This document shows positions 1-11,518 of a stretch of DNA of 64,000 bases, one piece after another. Below the pieces are notes generated by a model. It saw only the letters and a program-made list of their open reading frames with translations, had not been told where the DNA came from and searched no databases. The translations under genes were made by a program, and so were the position numbers. The stretch covers positions 2,431,699-2,495,698 of the forward strand of contig JALUTQ010000007.1 of NCBI GenBank assembly GCA_032718865.1. Reading direction: 5' to 3'. Origin of the DNA: Tilletia caries (Eukaryota; Basidiomycota; Exobasidiomycetes; Tilletiales; Tilletiaceae). Positions within the stretch are counted from its first letter, which is position 1, and each line of letters starts with the position of its first letter.

Positions 1-688
1 ACTATAGAGAGGGATAGAAGAGACACAGAGAGAGAGAGAACAGAGAAGGGGGGCACCCACAAAGAAGAGCAGTCCTCTCCCACCCTAAGCAGAGAGAGAG
101 GGCCGCGCACAATTGGGGGGGGGGGGGCTTTTGAGAGTGTGGAAAGAAGATGTGTATGTATCAAGGTCAGAAGGGGAAAAAAAACAAGAAGAAGGAAGAA
201 GGACCGCGCTCCTCTGTGACAGAAAATCAAGACGCCGGGATGGGGGTTTTTGGGTTGGGGGAGGAGTGCGCAGGATGATTGAAGAGCTGGGGGGGTATCG
301 AGCGCGAATGCGGCGGTGGGTTGGTGTGGGAGAGCAGATGACTGTGGGTCGCTGAGTTGGTTGAATGCGGTTGGCAAAATGAGGTTTTGGGCTTCGATAG
401 CTTTTGGCTGTTTGTTTTGCGTGGCAATTTGCTTCAGTGAACAGGTGTAAATGCTCTCTCTTGGATTGTGATGGAGTGGGTTTTTTTGGGCGTTTGTGGG
501 TTTCCTTCAAAAGGTCGTAGATGGCGGGAAGCTTGAGTCCTTTTCGTAGTTGAAGTCGTCGCGTACAAATCGTCCCTCCCCTTTCGTTAGGGAGTGCGAA
601 TGTCCGAAAGACAAAGAGAGAAAGGCCGTTGTCAGGGGGAAATGCTTGCGTGATGGATTTGCGTGAGAGAAGTCGGAGGCGAAGTCGT
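1..688. other. Flank downstream of eIF4A, no gene seen
   Basis: The first 250 bases are purine-rich (GA and GGG runs), with a G run near 115-127. The rest is the presumed 3' UTR and downstream DNA of the eIF4A gene on the minus strand. Open frames here are short, low in complexity and resemble no protein family I know. The left edge may cut a neighbouring gene, but nothing coding is supported. Confidence 0.5.
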
Positions 689-2072
689 TTAGATCAGGTC
701 GGCCACGTTCAGGGGCATCTCGTCGATCTGCGTGGAGTAGAATTGTTCGATCTCACGCATCATCTGTAAATGAGAATAAAGTGTGAGCATACATACGCAG
801 CGAAGAACAAAGAGAACCCTAGAGGACGAAAGGTAAACGCACCCGAACATCCTCAGTGGTAACAAAGTTGATTGCGACACCCTTGCGGCCGAAACGGCCA
901 CCGCGACCAATTCGGTGAATGTAGTTCTCCTTGTTGGTGGGCAAGTCGTAGTTGATGACGAGCGAGACCTGCTGCACGTCAATGCCACGGGCCAAGAGGT
1001 CGGTGGTGATGAGGACACGGGACGATCCGGAGCGGAACTCCTTCATGAGGAGCTCACGCTGTGCCTGGTCCATGTCGCCGTGGAGGGCGGAGACGGTGAA
1101 CTCGCGTGCGTGGAGCTTCTCGGTGAGCCAGTCGACCTTGCGACGGGTGTTGCAGAAGATGACGGCTTGGGTGATGGTGACAGTCTCGTACAGGTCGCAG
1201 AGAGTGTCGAGCTTCCAGTCCTCCTTCTCGACGGCGACGTAGAACTGCTTGATACCTTCGAGGGTAAGTTCGTCGCGCTTGACGAGAATGCGGATGGGCT
1301 CGCGCATGAACTTCTTGGTGACCTCGAGGACCTCGGTGGGCATGGTGGCGGAGAGGAGGACGACCTGAGTCTCTGTGGGGAGGAGCTGGAAGGTCTCGTA
1401 GATCTGCTCGCGGAAGCCGGTGGAGAGCATCTCGTCGGCCTCGTCGAGACAGAACATCTTGAGGTGGTCGGTGCGGAGGAAGCGGCGGTTGATCATGTCG
1501 TACACGCGGCCGGGGGTGCCGACGACGACGTGCTGGCCCTGCTCGAGCTTGGCGATGTCCTCCCGGATGCGGGTACCACCGACACATGCGTGGCACTCGA
1601 TGTTCATGTAGTCGCCGAGGGCGATGACGACCTTCTGGATCTGCTGTGCGAGCTCGCGGGTGGGTGCGAGGATGAGGGCCTGGGTTGCCTTGATGGCGGG
1701 GTCAATGCGCTGGAGAATGGCGATGGAGAAGGTGGCGGTCTTTCCGGTACCGGACTGGGCCTGGGCAATGACGTCGTGAGCCTTGATGACGGGGACGATG
1801 GCGCGGGACTGGATGGCGGAGGGACGCTCGAAACCGTAGGCGTAGATACCACGGAGAAGCTCGGGGGCGAGCTCCATGTTGTCGAAGTTGTCGGTGATGG
1901 TGTCCCAGTTGGACTCGATCTCGCCGTCGGGGTTCATGAGGTCGTTTGCACCTCCTCCACCGCCGCCGCCAGGAGCGGGGGGCGGGCCACCGGCAGGGGC
2001 AGGGGCAGCAGCGGCAGGGGCGGCGGCGGGAGCAGCGGCAGCGGGTGCCGTGGTGTCTTCAGGCTTGGACAT
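689..2072 (-). CDS. TIF1: Translation initiation factor eIF4A (DEAD-box RNA helicase)
   Basis: ATP-dependent RNA helicase of the cytoplasmic eIF4F complex, which unwinds mRNA 5' leaders for ribosome scanning. Two exons: complement(843..2072) and complement(689..763), with a 79-bp phase-0 intron (donor GTGCGT). Together they give 434 residues. Visible motifs: AQSGTGKT at 105-112 (Walker A), PTREL at 137-141, TPGR at 186-189, DEAD at 210-213, SAT at 241-243, and HRIGRGGR near the end of exon 1. The second exon supplies the conserved tail ending NVADLI. The N-terminus carries an unusual Ala/Pro/Gly-rich extension of about 42 residues; most eIF4A proteins are near 395-410 residues. The start is the first ATG, followed directly by MSKPED. 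The family is certain. The tail exon rests on the exact continuation [12 protein letters not shown]. Confidence 0.97.
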
Positions 2073-2638
2073 GGTGGGCAGGTGGATAGTGTGTGTATGA
2101 GGGAGCGGAATTCAGCGGGTCGACGTTGTGTCTGGTGCTGAATCCAACTGGAGCGCGGGTGGGTGCTGTTGAGGGTGAGAAGAGGACAGCCACAAGAGAT
2201 GGGGTATCCGACTGAGTGCTGAGTGCTGAGTGCGAGGATGCGGTGGATGGGCTCAACCTGCTCACTGATGCTTTTTTCTCTTCCTTTGCTCTCCTTCCCC
2301 GATCTCATCTCTCAGTCACGTGATCGGCATTTACGGCCGAGAGATCACCTTCTCTCCCTCGCTCACTGACGCGGGCCTCATCTGCGACCGTCGCACTCGC
2401 ACTCGCACTCGCACTCGCACCAGCCAGCAGCCAGCACCACCGCGTCGTTCCTCACTCACGCAGCCGCACACGCGACACAGCAGCAGCAGCAGCAGCAGCA
2501 GCACACACTCACGCGCGTCTGGGGCGCAGAACTCACCACGCCGTCCGTCTTGCGCGCGACTTATCACACACGCGCAGAGGCAGACCTCACATAGACACCG
2601 CATACACACACACACACACACACACGCCCATCAAGGAG
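2073..2638. promoter_or_regulatory. Divergent promoter/leader between eIF4A and NOT1, rich in microsatellites
   Basis: Shared upstream DNA of two divergent genes. It holds a palindromic TCACGTGA E-box at 2316-2323 and a run of simple repeats on the NOT1 side: CGCACT hexamers near 2393-2420, CAG/GCA triplets near 2479-2502 and an AC dinucleotide run near 2604-2624. A CAA triplet run follows near 2657-2682. The 2324-2869 stretch is open in the NOT1 frame but contains no ATG, so the exact NOT1 start lies unresolved in or before this leader. Confidence 0.6.
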
Positions 2639-5600
2639 GTGTCCATCCAGCACGAACAGCAACAACAACAACAACAACAACAAACACGCGTCCATCACAC
2701 ACACACCCTCACACACGCCCACCCGCCCACGACGGCGGACCCAGGCCCACTCCAAGCCGCGCTCGGCCAGGCGCTTGATCCAGGCTGGACCGCAGGCGGA
2801 CAACTCATCTTCCTCCTCGGCTCCCTCACCGAACACAACTTCCACTCCCGTCTCACTGAGCTCGAGAACGTCAGTCCTTTCAATACCTCATCCCTGACTC
2901 TCTCTCCACATACACTCACCCCTTCTTGAGATCACCACACAGCTCTGCGAGCGGTTCGGCCCTCCCGTCTACGGTGGTCTTCACCAGCTCCTCCTGATCG
3001 CCGCAACCTCCGCCTCAGTCCGGCCAACCGCTCCCGCCCCAGAACCTCTCCACCTCGTCCCCCTCGATCTCCTCCTCCGTCTCTTCCGCCGTCGCATCGA
3101 CATCCTCTCCAGCCACGACGATACCAACAGCGAGAAATCCATCATCCCAGGTCCACAACACGAGCTCCTCGCTCTCGCTGATCTCATCGCCAACCTGCGC
3201 CCGTCCGACACTGCCCCCTTTGGAGCAGTCACGCCCGCAACGCTGTTCGAGCGCGCCGGTCTCTCCGATAAGCAATCATCCGCCTTCCTCTCCCGTCTTC
3301 GTCAAGCCACACACGAGCGCCAGCAAGCCTCAGAGGCGGCGAGGATGGCGGGAACGGCCACCGGCCATGGTCCAGACGGATCCTACGACAGTATTCATAA
3401 TAACAACAACAACAGCAACAACAACAATAACAACAATGGCGGAGGAGGAGGTGGCGCAGTCGGATCCGCACCCGGTCTCTCCCCATCCAGCATGGGTCCA
3501 GGACTGAGCGCAGCACTCGAAGCCCTGCCCGACACCGTCCGGCCCGGTGGTGGTGGTGGTGGTGGTGTTGGTGGTGCGGCCTCGCCCTCACCCCAATCCA
3601 CCGATCAGCGACAGATCGACGAGGTCGCATCCTTCCTCATCAGCACGCTCCGCGAGGTCGGTCATGCACGCAAGAGCGGCATCTCCGGACACGGCAAGCC
3701 TGGTCACTCTCTCGGCGCGCAGCTCACCACGCCCCAGACTCGAACACTAATCTCGACTCTCCTTGCTCGCTTCGATCGGCCGATCTTCAATCACGTCCTT
3801 CGGGCGACGTTTGGCAGTTTGAACGCTGCTGACTTTCCCGGTCTTACCTCCTTCTTGCTCGAGGTAGGGCCGGACGCAGTCAGCTCGCCGGAGACGATGG
3901 CCGCTGCGCTTGACATCTTCGGTATCTCCGAATCGTCACCGCCATCGGAGCACCACATTGCTGATGTGCTCATTAGCCTCCTCCAAGCGAGCCCGGAGCT
4001 CCTCACCCACCGTCTGGCGACCGACTTCTCGCTCCTGTGTCGAGCGGTGAACCGGTTCGATCATCAGCATGGCAAGTCCTTCGACTGGACGCGCGTGCTG
4101 CGCATCTTTGACGAGCGGGACGAGATCGTCGTTCCCATGGCCAGTCGGCTCGAGGGGCTTGGCACGATCCTTATGGAGGCACACACGCCGCTGCTTACGG
4201 AGGATGGACACTGGCGCACCGACGGCTCCGACGCACCCGTCAGCGTCATGTGGACCGTCTGGCGCCACGTCATCCGCCAGCTCACCCTCCTCAACGGCCT
4301 GCTCAATCTCCACCCGGACGAGTTCAGCTTTGGCCGTTTGCCCGGCCGGAAAGTGGTCACGGCTGAGGATGTGGGCAGTGCGAGTCAGACGATTCGAGGA
4401 CTTGCGATGAATGTTCAGACGAGCTCGTGGAACTCGCTTGATCTTATTCAGACGCTTGCGCAGATTGCTGGCATTGAGGATGGGCAGGTGCGGATGGCTG
4501 TTAGTGATCTGCTTGGCAAGGCTGTCAAGGCCAGTCCGGAGTGTTTGTTGATGGGTCTTGTGCAGATTCCGGTGAGTTATTTTCTATAACTCCTCACGAA
4601 AGGCAGGGAACTCAGACTGACCTTATTCGTTCCTGCCTACAGCAACCTTGGACCTCCATCCACGCCGAGTTGGTGTCGAAGCTGTTGGCGATGTTCCTCG
4701 CAAACCATCCGAGCCACCAGCTCGTCTTCTTCCGAATCTGGCAGTCGAATCGGGAATACCTCCTACAAGCCTTCCGAGACTTCTACGCCGAGAACCCGGC
4801 GAACGTGAACCGGCTGCTGGACGTCGCGCAAGATCTGAAGATCCTCGATGCGCTCCTGACGATCCAACCGCCCCACTTGGCACTCGACATCGCCGCGCTG
4901 GCGTCCCGGCGGGAATACCTCAACCTGGACAAGTGGCTGCAGGACAACATCTCCGAGTCCGGCTCGTCCTTCATCCAGACGACGCTCGAGTTCGTCGATG
5001 CGAAAGTGAAGGACGAGCTCGCGCGTCCGGACCCGCAGGCGGAGCAGAATTGTCAGCCGCTTCTGGTGCAGACGGTCGCGATTTTTCTGAGGGTGTTGAG
5101 GAGCAATGGGGACGCGATGACGCCGGAGGAGATTGATTTTTTTAAGGCGGTTAGGAATTTGTGTCTGCAGTTGCATCCAAGGTTGATGAATTTGGCTCCC
5201 GGGGCGGAAAATCAGGAGCCTGGGTTGCAGGTCGTCACTTTCTCGGCTGAGATCCATGAAGAGGTGAGTGTGTGGTTCTCTTACTGGTTCATGTTGGGGT
5301 ACGCTGGGAGCTCACGCGTTTCACTCTATGTTTGTGACACAGGCGGATAACTGGTATCGGCAGATGTACGAGGGGCAGATCATGATTGAGGACATTGTGG
5401 AGATGCTGCAGCAATTACGTGCGTCGGAGGACACGAAGGACCACCAGCTGTTCGCCTGCATGGTCCACACCCTCTTCGACGAGTACCGGTACTTCGAGAT
5501 GTACTACCCGCAACGCGAGCTCGCCATGACCGCCGTCGTCTTCGGCTCGCTGATCCAGTACCAACTCATCGACTCGATTCCGCTGGGCATCGCGGTGAGG

Positions 5601-8600
5601 TACGTGCTGGACGCGCTGCGGAACCCGACCGAGTCGAGCATGTTCAAGTTTGGGCTGCAGGCGTTGATGCGTTTCCAGAATCGGTTGGCGGAGTGGCCGC
5701 AGTTGGGACAGGCGTTGCTTGCGCTGCCGCATTTGCAGCAGGCGTACCCGGAGGTTGTGCAGGCGTTGAGGGAGGCGATGGACAAGCCTGTGCCGCTGCC
5801 GCGGGAGGCTTCGGAGGGGAAGGGCGGGGAGAAGGAGGATGGTGCTGGTGCTGGTGGAGGTGGTCAGCTTGAGGAAACGCCGGAGGAGACGCCGGAGCCG
5901 CCGCCGCCGTTTAATGCGATCCAGGAAGATCCGATCCCGGAGGAGCCGGCACAGGAGGAACCGGAGGAAGAGGTTTCTGACAAGGTGTTGTTCTTGGTGA
6001 ACAACCTGTCTCCGAACAACTTGGACGCGAAGCTGCCCGAGGCGCAGAAGCTGATCACCCCGGACGTCTTCCACTGGTTCTCGTCCTACCTGGTCCTGCA
6101 ACGCGTCAGCATCGAGCCCAACAATCATGGCTTGTACTGCCAGCTGTTGGAGGGGCTCGAGAAGCCGGGTCTGATCCCGTACGTGCTGCACGAGACGTTC
6201 TCGAAGGCCAAGGTGCTGCTGAACGCGGAGAGCACGGCGTCCTCGACGCAGGACCGGACCATCTTGAAGAATCTGGGCTCCTGGCTCGGCGCGTTGACGC
6301 TGGCGAAGAACAAGCCGGTCCGTCATCGGAACATGGGCTTCAAGGAGTTGCTCATCGAGGGGCACGACAGCAAGCGACTCATCCTTGCGATCCCGTTCGT
6401 CTGCAAGATTTTGGAGCAGTGCGCCAAGTCGAGTGTTTTCACGCCGCCGAACCCGTGGCTGATGGCTGTGCTGCGCTTGCTGGTGGAGCTCTACCAGTTT
6501 GCGGAGCTCAAGCTGAACCTCAAGTTCGAGATTGAGGTGCTTTGTAAGAGCTTGGCGATTGAGTTGGGTGATTTGCAGCCGACGGAGATCTTGAGGTCGC
6601 GGCATGCTGCGGCGGAGGCGGAGGCTCAGGCGGTGCTGCAGCACGACTACCAGTCGCGGCTCGATGGCGGTCAAGGCGTCGGCGGCGGTGGTGTGCTGAC
6701 ACCTTCGGTCGGCGGTGCGGCTTCGCTGTCCGGTCTCTCGCAGACGAACTTTGCCGACACGCTCAACGCCAAACTGACGAACCTGATCAACTTTGTGGTG
6801 ATCAACCCGCAGCTGAGCCTGTTCGCGAACAACTCGACGTTGAAGCGGATGATCTGTGCTGCGATTGAGCGGGCGATCCGGGAGATTGTGACACCCGTTG
6901 TCGAGCGCTCGGTCACGATTGCGTCGATCTCGACCCGCGAGCTGGTCACGAAGGACTTTGCGATGGAGGGGGATGAGAATCGGATGCGGAGTGCGGCGCA
7001 TCAGATGGCGCAGAACCTCGCGGGAAGTCTGGCGTTGGTGACGTGCAAGGAACCACTGCGGACGAGCATGGTTGCGCACGCGCGCAGCCTGTTCCTCTCC
7101 AGCGGGTTCACGGATCAGACGCTTCCGGAGCAGGCGCTGATAGTGATCATGCAGGACAACCTCGAGCTGGCGTGCTCGATTATCGAGAAGGCTGCGATGG
7201 AGAAGGCGGTGCCGGAGGTGGATGAGGGACTGCATCTGGCGTACAATGCGCGTCGGGAGAATCGCGCGGGGGGACGAAGCTACTATTCGGACCCGATGGT
7301 GATGCCTGTGTCGCAGTATGTCGCTTCGCTCCCGGACTTGCTCCGTCTTCGACCGGACGGTCTGCAGCCGCAGCAGCTTCGGGTGTACGAGGACTTTGGG
7401 AAGCTTTCGCGGGCGTGGGAAGAGCAGGCTAATGCTGCGCCGCACGGGTATGCGCAGGATGGAGGAGGACTCTCGTACCAGGACTCACCCGCGACGACGG
7501 AGCAGATGCTCGATTTCCAGGATCCGGGGATGCTCACGCCTGCGCAGGCTATGGAGAAGTTCTCGCAGGTTGTGAACGAGCTGGATCGGCAGATGGCGCA
7601 GATGCGTCAGGAGAACGTGACGACCATCGGACCGGAGCACGACATTCGGGTGCTGGTGCGTCAGGTCAGTGTGCTTGTGAACCAGTCTTCGCAACGGGAT
7701 GACAGTGCGCTTGCGTTCTCGCAGAAGATTGTGCAGCTTATCTACAAGAGCGAGAGCGATCTGGCGCGGGAGGTGTACATCATCCTGCTCGAGCAGCTGT
7801 TCGAGATGTCTCTCAAGGTCGTCAAGGAGGTCACCGCCTGGCTCGTGCACGCCGACGACGAGCGCAAGTACAACGTCCCCGCGACGGTCGGGCTTATTCG
7901 GGCCCGGCTGCTGAACGTCATGGAGGCCGATCAGCAGTTGGCCAAGTTTATCGTTCGGGACTTCCGTCCGAGCGTTGTGGACTTTGCCGCCAAGCTTGCT
8001 CTGGCGTGTCTGAGCGACCCTCCGTGCGCGTCCCGGGCACAGCTGGCGAATGTTACGGAGGCCTTGCACCGTGCGGCGCAACGCGGGAAGGCGACAGAGG
8101 TCGCGTTGCTCTACCTCGAAGAGCTCAAGGATGGGCAGCTGCAAGCCAAGCAGCCTGCTGTGGGACGCGAGCAGCTGACGTACTGCTTTGCGGAGTGGGT
8201 GCGGCTCTTCCAGCAGATGGCCAACCCTGAGAAGTCGTTTGTGGAGTTCGTGACGGAGTTGCAGGTGCAGGGGATCCTGAAGGGCGAGGAGATCTCGTCG
8301 TTGTTCTTCCGGGTATGCACGGAGGTCAGTGTGGATAGCTACATCAAGCAGAAGGCGCTGGGCGGGAATCTGTCGACGGGAATCTTCTCGCCCACCGATG
8401 CGTTTTCGAAGCTGGTCGTGCTGATGATCAAGTACCATGCGGACCCGACGGGGGCGAACAACGAGCAGGCCAAAGTGCACTATTTGACGAAGGTGCTGTC
8501 GATCGTGGTGCTCGTGCTGGCGCAGTCGCACGAAGAGCTCGGCCCGCACTTCCAGCAGAAGCCGTTCTTCCGGTTCTTCTCGAGTCTGTTGCATGATCTG

Positions 8601-9986
8601 CACCTGACGCAGGGGAACCTGCAGACGGCGTACTTCCAGACGTTGCTTGCGATCAGTAACACGTTCAACACGCTCCAGCCTGCGTTCTTCCCCGGCTTCA
8701 CGTTCTCGTGGATGTCGTTGATTGCGCACCGGCTGTTCATGCCCAAGTTGCTCGGCAGCAGCTCCCGTGAAGGGTGGACGGCTTTCCACCGTCTGCTGGC
8801 GTCGTTGTTGCGCTTCATGGCTCCCTTCCTGCGCGCGGCGGATCTGCAGGACACGTCGAGGAGCCTGTACATGGGCACGCTCCGGATCCTGCTCGTCATC
8901 CTGCACGACTTCCCCGAGTTCCTGGTGGAGTACCACCAGAGTCTGTGCGACATCATACCGGCGTCGTGCATCCAGCTGCGGAATCTGGTGCTGTGTGCGT
9001 TCCCGCGGGATCGGCAGTTGCCTGATCCGTTCAAGACGGGCCTGCGATTGGAGCATTTGGTGGAGTGTAATGAGGCGCCGTTGATGCCTTCGGACTTTGT
9101 GACGCTGTTGCAGAATGAGGGGCTTGTGGGCGACTTGGATAAGTACCTCTCCACGCGCCAGCCGCACGATCTGGGAACGCGGTTGGCGGCTGCGTTGACT
9201 GTGGGCGGCGGCGAAGCGACGGAGGGGGGTGATGCTCGCGGCAAACAAGGAGGCGGCGGCGGCGGCGGCGGCGGGGATTCGCGGTTTAATGCTGGGTTGG
9301 TGAATGCGCTTGTGCTTTATGTGGGCACGATTTGTTCGCAGGGCGGGATGGCGTTGATGGATAGCTCGGTGGCGAGTGATGCGGGTGCTACGTTGATTTT
9401 GGAGGTGTTGCAGCCTTTGGACCCTGAGGGTGAGTTGTTCGCACCGAGAGCGTGGGGGCTCTGATGATGGTCCCTGGGTACTGATGATTCTGATTAATTT
9501 TTTTTTTTGTCTGGTGGTAGGGCGATACCTTGTTCTGACGGCCGCTGCGAACCAGCTGCGCTACCCGAACAGCCACACAGCTTGTAAGTTTGGGATGGCG
9601 CCGATGCGTTCTGTGCAAGTATCTATGTACTGACTACATTGTTGTTCAACCTCCACACAGACTTCAGCCGCTTGCTACTTGCTGTGTTCGCCGAACACTT
9701 CGCCGCGGAGGGTTCGGTGAAGGAGCAAGTCGTCCGGGTCCTACTCGAACGTCTGCTCGTCAACAAGCCGCACCCGTGGGGTCTGCTCTACACGCTTGCG
9801 GAGTTGCTGCGCAACCCGACCAAGTACACGCTGCCGAAGGCTCCGATGGAGATCGAGCGGATCCTGCACCACTTGCGCGAGTGTCTCTCGATGGGCGTGA
9901 TGAGCGCTGGCCCTGGTGGGATCGGGATCACTGCTCCGAACGGGATCGATGGCCTTGGCGACCGGCGTGCGATCATGACGGCCTGA
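2639..9986 (+). CDS. NOT1: CCR4-NOT complex scaffold subunit NOT1 (CNOT1)
   Basis: Scaffold of the cytoplasmic/nuclear CCR4-NOT deadenylase. Predicted exons: about 2639-2869, 2931-4571, 4643-5263, 5343-9429, 9521-9583 and 9661-9986. Introns are 61, 71, 79, 91 and 77 bp, all GT-AG with matching phase, giving about 2,320 residues (normal for CNOT1). Family regions in order: N-terminal helical repeats (exons 1-3), the tristetraprolin-binding-like segment at the start of exon 4, the CAF1-binding MIF4G region (DNA about 5960-6600), the CAF40/CNOT9-binding DUF3819 region (about 6730-7110), and the C-terminal Not1 superfamily domain that binds NOT2-NOT5. The hallmark NQLRYPNSHT lies across exons 5-6. 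A poly-Asn/poly-Gly insert lies near 3397-3455. The N-terminal start is unresolved: position 2639 is a GTG in the only open frame, and the first in-frame ATG (3345) lies inside conserved sequence. Confidence 0.93.
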
Positions 9987-11518
9987 AGGAGATCGAAAAA
10001 ACTTTTTTTGTTACGTTGAAAAACCGGGCGGGCGAATGCATCGTCTGCAGTGCGCATGTGTGGATGGACTTCAAGACGCTTTTTCCTTCTTCTTCCTTCT
10101 CTTTCGTCGCCTTCTTTCGGATCGGAAGTCCAACTTCGGCTTCGCACCCCGGCCCCGTCAAATCTTTTTTCTTTTTCCTTCTCTCTCCATCAGTCAAAGT
10201 CACCCCATCCGAACTGCTAGCAAAAGCATGGCGATCGTTTGCAGGTTTTGCCCTCGGTCCCCTTCCTCCTTTGGCGGTCCCCTTTTACGGTCTTTCTGTT
10301 CATATTCGTTCGCAGGCTTGGGGTTTATCGGCAACTTCGATTCGACTTCGATTCCCCCTGCTTCTTCTCTCTCTCTCGGGAAGGCGCTTCGACTCCTTCT
10401 GTCTGCGGCCTTTCCCTCTCCTCTTCTCGACAAAAAGAAACTTCTCGTCAAGGCCTCGATGCAGCAACACACAACATTGTGCAAAATATCTCAATTTCCT
10501 GCTCATCCACACCGCATCCAAACGTACCTAGAGGACCTCGTCTCTCTCTCCCGTTTTCTCTATTCCAACCAACCAACCAACCCCCAAAAAGCATCCAAAT
10601 CACAAGGCTCTCGACCAGTTCGCCTCCCTTCAAACCCCACCTCAAAGTCGTCTATGCGCCTCGGGTCTTCCTATCAGGGCCTCGACAAGGATCCGTTCGT
10701 AATTCACTACTCCGCCAGTCGGGTCTCGTTTGCCAGAATTTCGAACTGCGACGGAACAGAAACATCTTTCATCCTTCCCTCGGCCTTCCCACCTCCCTCA
10801 CCTCACGCCTCACAGCTTGTCGACCTAACCCGCACACGCCTTTTACTATTCCGAAAACCCCAGCCAACCTCCCGCCCATCCGTGTGCACTGGGCCCCCCC
10901 AGCTGACTTTGGGTCAGGTCTCGAAACATGCGGGTTCCTTGGGTTTGCAGCTTTTCCCCTCTCCCCTATGCAATACCGTCCCGTCTACACCTACGCCCTC
11001 CCTTCTCCGGTTCCCCCGTCTCTGCCTTCTTCCCCCTTTTCACTTCGCTACCTTTTATTTTCCCCCCTTCCCCAACCCACTCTTGTCACGAGCGGTTCAT
11101 CCTTCCCCAGAAAAAGTGTACGTCCTCTTTGCATCCCTCTTACTTTTCTCGCGCTCTCGCTCTTCTCCCTTCTCTCTTCTCTTTTCGCTCTCTCTCTTTC
11201 TTCTCTCTTTACCCTCTTCTCTCGAAATGACATACGAAGCTCCTGATCATGAACGTTGCTGTGTGCTTGCCACTCGGCGATGCTGTGGTTCGGCGAACTT
11301 GGGCATGCTCATGTTGAAGTCAGTCGGTAGTCAGTCACACTCGTCCTGGTACACAACCACGACGGCATCGGCATCCAGCAGGCAGACATCAGCGCATCAA
11401 GAGGAGGCGCACGTATTGCACGCCGCGCATCGAAATACCAGAGAGTCGAGCAGCAGATCCAGAAGACCCCGCCCGCTCCTGCCATTGCGCTCCTCGTTCC
11501 CACAGTCAGTGGCCGAGG
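9987..11518. other. 1.5-kb pyrimidine-rich intergenic stretch
   Basis: NOT1 3' flank followed by about 1.1 kb of strongly CT-rich plus strand (about 10070-11230). This looks like the promoter and 5' leader of the downstream stress-protein gene. Long overlapping open frames exist in two frames, but they reflect scarcity of purine-containing stop codons; their translations are Ser/Pro/Leu/Phe-rich and resemble no family. No RNA gene was recognised. Confidence 0.5.

Noticed and set aside
915..2141. 408-residue plus-strand frame opposite eIF4A
   Set aside because: It is antisense to a highly conserved helicase; its length follows from the codon bias of the coding strand.
5415..9248. Long antisense frames opposite NOT1 (676 and 587 residues)
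   Set aside because: They are shadows of a GC-rich coding exon, Arg/Leu/Gln-rich and without motifs.
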